Shown piece by piece: positions 42,077 through 52,302 of a stretch of 64,000 bases of DNA. The position numbers were made by a program, and so were the translations under genes. The notes below the pieces were generated by a model. That model did not search any database, was not told the DNA's origin, and was given only the letters and a program-made list of their open reading frames with translations. The stretch comes from Leishmania mexicana MHOM/GT/2001/U1103 (Eukaryota; Euglenozoa; Kinetoplastea; Trypanosomatida; Trypanosomatidae): contig NC_018317.1 in assembly GCF_000234665.1 (NCBI RefSeq), forward strand, positions 343,285 to 407,284. Reading direction: 5' to 3'. Numbering within the stretch: the first letter of the stretch is position 1; every line of letters begins with the position of its first letter.

Positions 42077-42634
42077 TCACTCGTACGAGTAGCGGCTAAG
42101 CGGGCGCAGGGAGGGCACCAGTCCACGAGTAAAGCAGTTGGGGTCCTGGAAGCGCTCTGTTGCCTTCGGCACCCTCATCACTCGCTCGCGCCAGTGCGGC
42201 TCCGTCACGTGATCTAGTTCAGCACGGTAGTACACGTTGCTCTCCACCATCATGGAGGCCTTTCCACGGGCCTGGAGGGCGGCACGCATGCATCGACTGC
42301 GGTACATCTTCTGAATGTCCGGCTCCACGTCGAGCCACTTGTACGAAGGGTTGATGCGCGAGGTGCGGATCGTCATGACACCCTTCGTCGTCGCATATAG
42401 GGTGAAGGTGTTGGGGTCCATGCGGACGTTGCGCCCTGGCCGGTACTCGGGTTGCCGCGAGTACCGGTCCTGGCCAAAGCGGCGGCGCTGCTCCTTCAGC
42501 TTCTCCACCGGCGTGACAGGGGTGCCAGGGACGACGTGAAAGATTTTGGCCTTCTGCCGCGGCGATCCGGCCTGATTCTTGGCATTACCGGCCGTTACCT
42601 TGCTCGCGTACTGGCCGAGGGTTACGCGCAGCAT
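42077..42634 (-). CDS. Mitochondrial large ribosomal subunit protein bL27m
   Basis: 185 residues from ATG at 42634; the frame extends upstream only through GTG. The protein starts MLRVTLGQYASKV, a likely short mitochondrial presequence. The bL27 domain follows at about residues 19-95: KNQAGSPRQK corresponds to the conserved basic Gly/Ser tail that reaches the peptidyl transferase centre, and EYRPGRNVRMDPNTFTLYATTKGVM matches the (F/Y)-PG-NV-...-TL-A-..-G-V core. The C-terminal ~90 residues are kinetoplastid-type extension without a known domain, as is common for their mitoribosomal proteins. The gene sits between the two inverted repeat arms. Confidence 0.85.
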   Translation of the reverse strand: MLRVTLGQYASKVTAGNAKNQAGSPRQKAKIFHVVPGTPVTPVEKLKEQRRRFGQDRYSRQPEYRPGRNVRMDPNTFTLYATTKGVMTIRTSRINPSYKWLDVEPDIQKMYRSRCMRAALQARGKASMMVESNVYYRAELDHVTEPHWRERVMRVPKATERFQDPNCFTRGLVPSLRPLSRYSYE

Positions 42635-43205
42635 TGTCAGCGATGCGAATAAATACGACAGGGGGTTAGGAGGAGCTCCACCGGTAAGTTGGCGGTGCGA
42701 ATGAGAAGAGCGCACGCGCGAGACAGGACTGCCTTTCTCTTTCTCTCGGAGTCCTTCCTGGTTTTCATGCTTGTCCAGTGCCGAGTATTGGGTATCGTGG
42801 CGTCATCAAGGACGCATGACGCATGCGTGTGCACACGTGTGCATGACAGCACAGACGACCGCAGCAACGGCAAAAATAATAATAAGGACAACAACAAAGG
42901 AGGATGACGAGAAAGAAAGCGTTGAGGCGACGAGGCCAGAGAGAAATGGGAAGAGGAGGGCGCAGCGTGTGTTTGTGTGTGCTACAGGCGCGCCGTGCCA
43001 CCACAAACGATACCGATGATGCCGTTGCTGGTGACATGCGCGGAGAGGCGTGATAAGAGGAGGAGATTATGCGGGACTTCCCTCGCGACTCCTCACCTTC
43101 TCTGTGCGGTCCTTCGTCCGCTATGGCGATGCGTATGGCATCCCACAGCTGTTCATCTTTTCCCCTTGTTGCCTTTTTCCTCGAGTATCATGGGAGCAAT
43201 AACAG

Positions 43206-43236
<31 letters not shown>

Positions 43237-44567
43237 CCAAAGTACTTAAAGACTCTCTCCTCATGCGCACGAGAGCCTTGCGCTTTTTTCTTTTCTTCAC
43301 ATTCTATTCAGCACGCCTGTGTTGCCTGCGCGTGCGCCTGTGCATGTGCGCGTGTGACGGTCGGCGTTGTCGCTCTGTTTGTTTTCTCTGTGTTTACTCC
43401 CTTTGCTTCCGGCACTCCTCCCCCGCCCGTCCCGCCATCACACACACACACAACAAAGAAGACCACACTGTGGCCACTTTCTTCTGTATCGTGTTGTGTT
43501 GCGTGTGCTTTGTCCCCAAGCCTCACCCAGGCCTCCTCTCCGTCGTCTCCGACGTGCGTGGTGAACATTGTGTGCGTTGGGTGCGGCGTGAGGCGGCTGA
43601 AAAAAAAAGAGGAGGAGAGATCGCCGTCGCTTGCCTCCCCCCTCTCTCTTCCTCATCGCCCGGCCACAAGAGAGTCACACGCATAACACACGCCCACAAA
43701 CAACGTACATACTCAGAGACGCATGCATACATACGCGTCGCGAGGAGGCGAGAAAGAGAGACACAGGTGGACCCGGGAAGGGAAGTGGGTGTGGTATGTG
43801 TGTGTGTGTGTGTGTGTGTGTGCCCATGTACGGGCGAGCGCGAGTGAACCGAACTTCGCGGGGGGGGGGGCGGAGGAGGGAAGGGGAAGGGGAAGGGGGG
43901 AGGGACAAATGGCAAACACGGCAAAGAAAAACAAAGAGGGAAACCACCGCCGACACAACCACAACGAAGCGCCTTCTACACGCACACACACACAACGAAA
44001 CAAAATGAAAATTGGAGCATTAAACTTAAAAACAAAAAAAAAATACACCCCATGTGCCAAAGCCAATAGAGTAAGACACGTGGGGGAACTGACGAGCACG
44101 CACGCACAAGCACACGCACACGCGTGGAAAATGACCTGGACTGCCTGTGTGTGCGTGTGCGTGCGTGCCATTTTTTCAATGGAGGGAGAAGGTGGAGGAG
44201 GGGAGAAAGGGAAGGGGAGGGGGAGTCGAAAGAGGTCGGAAAACAAAAACAAAAAACGGACACACACACACACGCGCGAAAAGAGAAGAGAGGGAGAACA
44301 GGAAAAGGTGGTGGTGGTGGTGGTGGTGGCAGGAGAATGGTGACACTTCGGTCACACCTACGTGGGGTGTAGGTTGTGTGCTTGTGCGACCGTGCATGCT
44401 TGGGTGAAAGTGAGCGAGAAGGGCACGCACGCACGCGCGAATACGCGCGCTTAGGAGAGCGGGGGGAGAGGAGGGAGAGAGGCAGAGGCCTGTGTGTGTG
44501 TGTGTGTGCTTGTGTGCGTGTGGCAAGTCTTCCCACTCATCACACCAACACGCACACACACTCACGC

Positions 44568-44605
<38 letters not shown>

Positions 44606-45483
44606 TCAGGCACACGCCAAAAAAGGATAGAAGCACACGGTATATATAGATATAGATATATGCAAAGCACAAGACGGCAGAGATCAGAACAATAACCAAA
44701 CGCCGAGCGGTGAAACAAAAAAAGATAGAAGTCATGTTTGATGACGAGAGGGAAGGTTTAAGGTGCTCGAACAGACGGAGCGAAAGACAGAGAGATAGAC
44801 AACCAATGGGAACAAGGTGTCTGGAAGGGGCAGGGGAGGGGGCAGGGGTGCTTATCACAGCTAGACAGAGGCGTGCGCACACACACACACACACACAGAA
44901 GCACCATCTATTACTAGTAGCCCAAAGACCAGAGAGAGAGAGAGAGATAAGACAAAGGGAGTGGCGAGTGGGCAAGAGGGGGTGAAGAAAAAGTGTCTGC
45001 TGTTGTTTTCCTTCACCTCAGCGCCTTCTCGTCTCCCTTGCTTATTCCGTTAATCCCACTTTTGTTGTGCCTGTGCTGTACGTGTGGCGCCGCTGCTGTC
45101 ACTGTGCATCGTGTAATAGTATTGCTCTTGCTCTCGTTCTCTTCCGTTGGCGTTACCTTGAACAAGTCAACCCCGATTGTCTTTAGCCGGTGGGGGAGGG
45201 GGAGGGAGAGGGAGAGAAGAGGTGATGATAGAGGGGAGTGAAAGGCAGCGAACAACAACAACAAAAAATAAAGCATACAAAACAGTTGATTACAGTCAAC
45301 ACAATGTGCTCAAAAGGTCAGGTGGCACTTACATAAAATAAACAAACAAAAGGAACACACTCGTCACACAAATTCGAGATCAGGGCAGCAACGAAAAAAC
45401 GAAAATTGAAGGTCGGCAATAGGGAGGAGGAGGAGGAGGAGAAAAGGGGGTGGTGGTGGTGGAGGAAGATGAGAAAGGTACTG

Positions 45484-45583
45484 NNNNNNNNNNNNNNNNN
45501 NNNNNNNNNNNNNNNNNNNNNNNNNNNNNNNNNNNNNNNNNNNNNNNNNNNNNNNNNNNNNNNNNNNNNNNNNNNNNNNNNNN
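45484..45583. other. Assembly gap (100 N)
   Basis: Exactly 100 N, a conventional placeholder, so the true distance is unknown. The right arm of the inverted repeat begins at the first base after it, and the left arm's partner sequence continues past the corresponding point, so the repeat may extend into the gap. Confidence 1.
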
Positions 45584-46264
45584 CCTTTGCGCCTTCTTTG
45601 GTGTGTCTGTGTGAAGGGAGGAGGGCAATGGCGAGACCATCGCCCCTCCTCGGCTACAATGAACAGGAAGCGAAACGTACGCGACATCAGACGGACGTCG
45701 AAGAAAAAAATAAAAGGTGACCAAGCCACCGAGCATCACCTGATCAGCTGCGTACACACAGGAAGGCGGGCAGCCCGTACTGTCCGCGTGTAATTGGTGG
45801 CGACAAGAAGCTCTTTCTCTGGTAGTGGTAGTGGTGGTGGTGGTGGTGGTGGAGAGATGGGACGCCCGCTCCGTGTCTCCACGGCTGCTTGGCAAATCGG
45901 TGTGTGTGTGTGTATCGCTGCTTTCTCTTTTCCACTCCCTCCTCTCTCTTGCTCTTTCGCTGACTGCGCCGCGCCCTGCACGACGACGAAGGCACCAACG
46001 ACGCGCCATCGTCAGTCCTCCTCATAGCATGCAATACGCGCGCACACATCTCCTCCCTGCTCTGCCTCTCCATCTGGTGCCGCGGACAATAAAATCACCA
46101 GCGCCCCTACGCACACACACGCCTTCGCCATTTTAAAACTTTCTGCAGACGATTGATTCCCTCCCACCCACCCACCCCGATGACGTGGGGACACCTCCGT
46201 GTGTGGTGTTAGTGTCCAGTGCCTCCGCTATCTGTGGGGAGGCCACTCAGCCCCCTTGCCTCTG
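45584..46264 (-). repeat. Large inverted repeat, right arm
   Basis: Reverse complement of 41226-41897, with six rather than three GGT units near 45833-45852 and otherwise no difference found. Its left end coincides with the gap edge and its right end with divergence just past TCTGGC at 46261-46266. Confidence 0.92.
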
Positions 46265-48504
46265 GCATTCCGCTCCTCCTCCTCCTCCTCCTCCACACAC
46301 ACTAAAAAAAAAGGACGATCGGCGAATATGAATCGAGTACACCAATCGGCATGCACAACGCAAAATTAAAAAAAAAGCCATATCCTGGCGTGTGGGAGTT
46401 CAGAAAGCAGTCCAAAAACAAAGCCAAGAAAAAAGAAAAGAGAGAGAGAGAGAGTTCAACCGTGGAAAATTACTGTGACCACGCACGTGCGCGCGCGCTC
46501 GATTTGGTGCAGGACGGTGGCCTCACTCGTGTTCGCATTCCTGCTGCTGCTGCTGCTTCTGCTGCTGTTGTTGTTGTTGTTGCGGCTCTTTTTTGTTTTC
46601 TTTCGTTCCTTTGGACAAACCACCACTCCTCCTCCTTCGTTTTTTTGTTGTTGTTGCTGTTTACTCCAGCAACGAGAGACGCACCATATACGCTCCAAGA
46701 AGGCTGATATTCGGCGAGTCCCTTCACGTGTCTTCAGCGTACATATATATATATATATATGTGTGTGTGAGGGGCTGGAGAGCCCTCTCTCACACACACA
46801 CACACACGCACACACACACTTCTTGTTTTCTACGCACTTTGCAGGCGGTCTGAGTTTCTTTTTTTTACCGTTTGCTCGGTTTGGCTCTGCTCTGTCACTT
46901 TAGCGGCTGTTTTCCGTCGTTCCGCGTGGTGTGTGTGTGTGTTGCGTGTCGCTTGTCATGTGTCGCTGCCACGCTGCCACCCATGACGTCCGCAAAACGA
47001 CAGCACACACACACATGCACATCTCCTCCTCCTCCTCGTCCGCTGTTCAGAGAGGCCTGAAAAAAAACAAATTAAAAATAAAAGGGAGGGGAGGGGAGGG
47101 GAGCAGCATGTCTGCGGGAGGGGAGGGTAGGAGGGGGGAAACGACCACAAGATGGAGGCCCGAAAAGCCAACAAGCAAACAAAGAAAGTCGGAGGGTTGG
47201 GCGTGTGTGTGGATGGACGGACGGACGGACGGATGGATGGATGGGAGGGAGGGAAGGAGGAGGAGGGGCAGATCGGGCGAAAAAAAAGGGCTAAAAAAAC
47301 GAAGACACAACAACACGGGAACAAAAAAAAATGGCGAATCACCGCGTGCGTGAACAACCACGAAGAGGAGGCCAAACAGAAAGAGAAAAGAAAACACACA
47401 CAGCAACGAAAGGAAAAACAAAACAAAACACAACGGAAGAGGCGCGCCTTGCTGAGCTCATCATCACTCGGGGGAAGGGGGGAAAGGGGGGAAGGGGTGG
47501 AGTACAAAGACAACGAAAAAAAAACAAAACAAAGTGAAAGAGCACACAGGCTAAAAAAAAAATCACACACAACACACACACGCACACACACGCACGCACG
47601 CACGCACCCACACATATGGGGAAACCGAACAACGAAGAGAGGTCAACTTAGCGAGGAAGACACTAGAACGCGCAAAAAAACCAACAAAGGAAGACAGAAA
47701 AGAAAAAAAAAACGAAGAGGAGGAGAAGGGAAGGGGTTAGGGGCTCAGTCTGTGTGTGTGTGTGTGTGTGTGTGGGTGTGGGTGTGGGTGTGGGTGTGTC
47801 TGTGGGTGTTATTCGATCAACGGTGTTGATGCGGATTGATGGATGTACGCGTGTGTGTATATATATATATATACATGCCTCTATCCTTTCGTGTGTTAGT
47901 GCGTGGCCCCATGCTCATGCTCTATTTGCCTGCATGTCGCCCCCCCCGGTGCTTCCTCTGGTCTTGGCTTCGCTCCGTGTTCGCTCCGTCCCCTACTACT
48001 ATTCCTCCTGCGATGGCGACGAGCACACACATACACACGCAGACCTCTCTCCCCCTTACTCTGCGCACCATGACAACGGGTAATTGAAGAGAAGGGAGAG
48101 GAGTGGTGGTGGTGGTGGTGGTGGTGTGGACGTGAGAGCGAGAGCGGGAGACGGAAAGGGAAAAAAGAGCAAGCGGACAAACCAAGGAAAGGGAGCGAAG
48201 AGGACCAGTAGAAGACACGCATACACACACACGCACACGCACACCCACACAGACAGAGACACAGACCGAGAGAACAGGTGCACCAGCAAGAAGAAAAGGG
48301 AAAGCAGAGAAGGCCCAGTGAGGGCCGACGGATATAGTCAGAGAGATCGAGAGAGTGAACGACAGTGCGCGCGGAGGTCGTCCTCTTTTTTGTGCGGCTT
48401 ACACACACACACACGCACACACGCTCTCGCTCTCGCTCCTGTGGCCCCAAGCCTGCTGCTGCTGCTGTTGTCGCCTCGTGCCCGTGCTTCCTTTTGCGTT
48501 GTGC

Positions 48505-50007
48505 TTAGGGAAGGAAGGGCACGATTGCCATCGCCATCACGGCGGCCAGCGACGCACCAGCGAGGAGCGAGACACCCATCATCTGACCCGCCATCACACG
48601 CTGGCCCTCCGTGCGCAGGCGTGGGTCGATCGGGCCGAACACCATCGCCATCGCACCAAAGAAGCCGTTTGTGAGGCCGAGCAGTGAAAAGAACACGTAT
48701 GGGGCCGGGTGGCCAGGGATGTACTTGTAGATGCACAGGAACGTCAGCGGAATGAAGATGAAGCGGCACCCGATGCTGATGAAGAGCACACGATGCGAGG
48801 GCCATAGGAGCTTCACTGAGGATAGCCAGCGGCCGGTCGCATCACCGCAGTTGTACAGCAGAATCGCGATGGTCGCAAACCACTTGTCCGTGCGGTCGAC
48901 CGGGATTATAAGGGACGGCAGGATGAGCAGGGAAACAAAGAAGTTGCAGAAGCAGGCAGCCATGAGAGGCCAGATGAACTTTGCCACAGGCCAGGCGCGC
49001 GTGCGCTGCAGCTGCTCCGAGGTGGTCAGGTTTCGGTCGTCCACGTTGCTATCGCTGCCGGTGTCGCCAGGCTGGTGGTCCACCACCCGCACCTCTTCGC
49101 ACTCGCTCAGATCGTCAGAGCCGCCCGCGCCCTCGGCCTTTCGGCGCGCCATGTCAGCTTTCTCGTCGATGAGATCGCCGTAGATGTCATTGCCCTTTGC
49201 CACCGGATTGGCAGCGAAGGGTTGATGCTGGTTGCTGCTGAGGGTGCCGTTCACTTCTCCCTCGGCGGTTTTGTTGGCCGCATCGACGTCCAGGCCCTTC
49301 GTGGCGTCCTTGGCACGCTTGATGGCACGGAACTCGCCGACGTGCTCCTGCGCGAAGGTGTTGAAGCGCAGGGAGAGCGCCATGGCGAGCGCAACAGCCA
49401 TGAAGCCGAGAGAGAGGCTGAAGTAGAGGTACGCCTGGTGGAGCACCGATTCGTACGTGTCCTTCATGGATGCCTTGATGATGCACTGCAGCGTCGAGGA
49501 AATAACACCGGAAAAGCCGCAGCCGAACATGATGGCGGACATGAACTTCGGCGGCATCGTACCCACCAGCGCGTAGCACGTCGCCTCCAGGTACGACTTG
49601 CCCACGCCGGCCGCGATGGTCACGATAAAGAAGGCGGCCATGGCGCCAACCTGCGACACGCCCCCGGTGGGAATCACCAGAATCACGAACACCTCCAACA
49701 TCATGAGCGTCAGGGCCATGAGGAAGCGGAAGGAAAGGGAGAGCTTGCGCGCCCACGGGGTCAGCACCGTTGGGCCCACCAATGCCTGCGTTACCACTGA
49801 CGCCACGTTGTAGAAGGTAAAAATGTTATTCCAGAAAAGGGGGCTGTTCGGCTGCGCATCCGGGTTTCGTGTCGCGTACTTGTAGTAGTCGAGCATGTAC
49901 GCGGGCGCCGACACGAGGGCATTCAGCGGCATGAGCATCGAAACACCGAGGAGCACGCACGTGGCATACACGTACGCCTCCGCCAGGGAGGAGAAGTTGA
50001 GGAACAT
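48505..50007 (-). CDS. NT3: Purine nucleobase transporter, ENT family (NT3-like)
   Basis: 500 residues from ATG at 50007; the longer frame to 50109 lacks an ATG and reads as leader. An equilibrative nucleoside transporter family permease with about 11 membrane helices. Family marks include the first helix with MPLNALVSAPAYMLDYYKY, WNNIFTFYNVASVV, FKSAIMFG-type GCGFSGVISS, and a hydrophilic central loop (about residues 225-345) between helices 6 and 7. The last helices contain GLTNGFFGAMAMVFGP and MAGQMMGVSLLAGASLA. Leishmania NT3 imports hypoxanthine, xanthine, adenine and guanine at the plasma membrane, and its mRNA is known to respond to purine starvation. The name rests on family pattern and gene order; another ENT member is possible. 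Confidence 0.88.
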   Translation of the reverse strand: MFLNFSSLAEAYVYATCVLLGVSMLMPLNALVSAPAYMLDYYKYATRNPDAQPNSPLFWNNIFTFYNVASVVTQALVGPTVLTPWARKLSLSFRFLMALTLMMLEVFVILVIPTGGVSQVGAMAAFFIVTIAAGVGKSYLEATCYALVGTMPPKFMSAIMFGCGFSGVISSTLQCIIKASMKDTYESVLHQAYLYFSLSLGFMAVALAMALSLRFNTFAQEHVGEFRAIKRAKDATKGLDVDAANKTAEGEVNGTLSSNQHQPFAANPVAKGNDIYGDLIDEKADMARRKAEGAGGSDDLSECEEVRVVDHQPGDTGSDSNVDDRNLTTSEQLQRTRAWPVAKFIWPLMAACFCNFFVSLLILPSLIIPVDRTDKWFATIAILLYNCGDATGRWLSSVKLLWPSHRVLFISIGCRFIFIPLTFLCIYKYIPGHPAPYVFFSLLGLTNGFFGAMAMVFGPIDPRLRTEGQRVMAGQMMGVSLLAGASLAAVMAMAIVPFLP

Positions 50008-51480
50008 CGTGCTGTGCTGATGCGAGGAGGAAAGCTGTCTTTCGTGTAGAGCGTCAACAACAAGAAAAGGAAGACGTAAAGCAAGAGTGGTCCGTGATGG
50101 GGCTTCCACTACTGTATTATCCGTGGGGAGGGGGAGGGAGAGGGGAGGGGGGGGGAAGGGTTTGCTTCTTAAAGATTATGTGCGTTTGAATCGCTTCGTC
50201 GTTGTCGACCTCTTTGCTGTTGCGTGCTCTTCCCACTGGTAACTTCAGTACAGCCTTCACGTCTTTTCCGGGAGGAGAAAGGGGGAGGGGCGGGGTGGGT
50301 GTGGAGGGCTGCTGATGCACACGTCTCTACGGCTTAGTGAGGATGCGAAAGACTGTGTGTGTGCGCGCGCTCACGTGCTGCCGTGTCGCTCTTTCTGCTG
50401 TCAACGAGAAAGAGGGATGCGGGGAAGCAAGACGAAGGTGGCGTGGGACACGCGAACCACAGAAACAACGGAAAGACAGAGAGGGGGTGGTGGTGTGGGA
50501 GGGAGGGCGGGGACGGGAACACGAAAGGCAAGTTTTTTTTGGGCGAGGTCAAAACGCAATGCGCTGGTGCGAAAAGAGAGAGAATAACTGCAGAGGAGGA
50601 GAGAAGGGCGTGGGGGGCGTGGGGGGGGGGGCGGTTCGAGGGGGGCGGATGGGTGGTGTGCAGCGGAGGAGGCGGATAAGCGCAGTGGTAGCACCGATTC
50701 GCACACACACACACACACGCAAAAACACCCAAGCAAGAAACGAGAGGGAGGGAGGCGGAGGGGATGAAGAAAGTCGTCAGGGTGAAACACATACATGGAG
50801 TCGAGGTGGGAGGCGCGGGTGAGAAGGGAAGGATGAAGGCGGAAGTGAACCCTTCTCCAGAAGGCTCAGCAACGCCTCGGGCCCACGAGTCCACGTGGAA
50901 CATGCGAATGTCGCGATTCTCCTACGCTCTCCCCGCCGCCTCCCTTTCATTTGCCTGGTCACGGCCAACGCTGCGCTCCAACACGCACACGCACACCGAA
51001 CATCACATGTGTGCGGGGATGCGTGAGGAGGAGGTACAAGCGCATGCACGCAGGCGCCCATCCTCATCGTCATCATCCCTTCGCCGCTGTCGGGTGGGTG
51101 GGTGCACAATCCACTCCTGCCCTTTTTTTCCTTCTGCGTCTTGGTCATGAGGAAATAACGGACAAAAACAGCGAAACAGAGAAAGGAAAAACAGCCGTAT
51201 AACACGAGAGAGCCACCAAAAGTGGTGGCCACATCGCGTGCGCCACACGCAGAGAGACCGACGGAGCGACGGACGGGCGGAGCGACACACGCGTGCGCCT
51301 ACGCGGATGTATGGGACAGCAGTCAAGCGACCCGGGGAAAGGCACTGCTAAAGGACAGAGAGAGAAGAGAGGAGAGAAGGACTTTACACATCTCACACGC
51401 CTCTTCTCGAGCCCTCACAGTCGACCCGCTACGTCACCTCAGAGGCACACACGCACACACGCACGCGTCTAATCGCCTCC
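50008..51480. other. Intergenic, 1.5 kb, between S4 copy 1 and NT3
   Basis: Besides the NT3 acceptor it holds further G-rich runs (50480-50530, 50610-50645), a CA tract (50703-50719) and a GGTGGG run. It is the 3' UTR of S4 copy 1. No gene seen. Confidence 0.6.
50112..50163 (-). promoter_or_regulatory. Putative polypyrimidine tract and spliced-leader acceptor of NT3
   Basis: The coding strand carries an almost pure C/T run (complement of 50130-50163) followed by an AG at 50112-50113, giving a leader of about 105 bases before the ATG at 50007. This supports 50007 as the start, since no ATG lies in between in the coding frame. Confidence 0.5.
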
Positions 51481-52302
51481 TCACTTGCGGGCCTTGCGGG
51501 CACCGCGAGCCGGCGCGTTCTTGCGTGCCTCGGCCGCGATCAGGCGCTCCTCGCGCTCCTGGATCACGTTCATGCGCAGACCCTGCTGCTTCGGCACCGT
51601 CACCTGCAGGTTGTTCAGGTCCTTGCCGATCACGAAGATGTTCGCGGCACGGGTGGCGAACTCCGCGCCGGACGCGTCCTTCAGGTGCGCAATGTTGAAC
51701 GCGCCGGGGTGGCACTCCACCTTCACGATCTCGCCGATGCGGCCGCGGTTGGCGCCGCCGGTCACGATCACGGCCTTGCCCTGGCGGTTCTTGATCAGGT
51801 CCACGCACTTCTTCTCCTTGACGTTGTACACGATGGTGTCACCAATGGAGGTGTGCGGGTCCGGGTAGCGGATGCGGTGGCCGTCGTGCGTCACGGCGAC
51901 CGGCACGCGGCCGGTGGCCGTGTACAGGTTCACCACCTTCATCAGCTTGATCTGCGCCTCCGCCTCGGACAGGTTCACCAACGCGAAGCGGCCCTTGACG
52001 TCGTACATCAGGCGGAAGCGGTCGCCCGTCTTCGGGATCTCGACCACGTCCATGAATCCGGCGGGGTACTTGCCGTCGCGGCGCGGGTGGTTGTCCACGT
52101 GCACCAGGCCCTGGCGCAGGATCATCTCACCCTCGCGCGCGTTCAGCGCGTACTTCAGCCGGTTGCGGATGATCACCAGCAGCGGCAGGCACTCGCGCAG
52201 CTTGTGTGGACCCGGACGCGGACGCGGCGCGAACACGCCGGTCAGCTTGCTCAGCATCCAGTCCTTGGGCGCATACAAGCGCTTGAGGTGCTTCTTGGCC
52301 AT
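51481..52302 (-). CDS. RPS4: 40S ribosomal protein S4, copy 1
   Basis: 273 residues from ATG at 52302, a normal length for eukaryotic eS4. It begins MAKKHLKRLYAPKDWMLSKL, followed by the S4 RNA-binding domain (about 40-100), the central domain with IGDTIVYN, and a KOW-type segment (GGANRGRIGEIV, about 180-195). The C terminus is Arg/Ala/Lys-rich. The frame extends upstream as far as 53160 without a supported ATG. Codon use is strongly GC-ending, as in highly expressed genes. The nucleotide sequence of the coding region is identical, as far as I can read, to copy 2 at 54138-54959. Confidence 0.98.
   Translation of the reverse strand: MAKKHLKRLYAPKDWMLSKLTGVFAPRPRPGPHKLRECLPLLVIIRNRLKYALNAREGEMILRQGLVHVDNHPRRDGKYPAGFMDVVEIPKTGDRFRLMYDVKGRFALVNLSEAEAQIKLMKVVNLYTATGRVPVAVTHDGHRIRYPDPHTSIGDTIVYNVKEKKCVDLIKNRQGKAVIVTGGANRGRIGEIVKVECHPGAFNIAHLKDASGAEFATRAANIFVIGKDLNNLQVTVPKQQGLRMNVIQEREERLIAAEARKNAPARGARKARK

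Larger units (their letters stand above)
42635..48504. other. Gene-poor stretch, 5.9 kb, with inverted repeat arm and assembly gap
   Basis: The largest intergenic space in the window, covering the 3' UTR of NT3 and the leader of mitochondrial L27. Apart from the repeat arm (45584-46264) and the gap (45484-45583) it is rich in TG/CA tracts (43799-43822, 44500-44604, 44879-44898, 46790-46820, 47751-47810), TA tracts (43205-43236, 46742-46760, 47859-47873), GGT triplets (44309-44330, 48104-48126), A-rich runs (44032-44042, 47280-47335, 47515-47560) and G runs (43860-43870). Open frames are microsatellite translation only. No strand switch: genes on both sides point left. Confidence 0.65.

Noticed and set aside
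44500..44610. TG and CA blocks that could pair as a large hairpin
   Set aside because: Dinucleotide repeats pair in any register, so this is expected from composition and not a specific structure.
42635..48504. Strand-switch region or transcription start
   Set aside because: Genes on both sides point left and no opposing gene is present.
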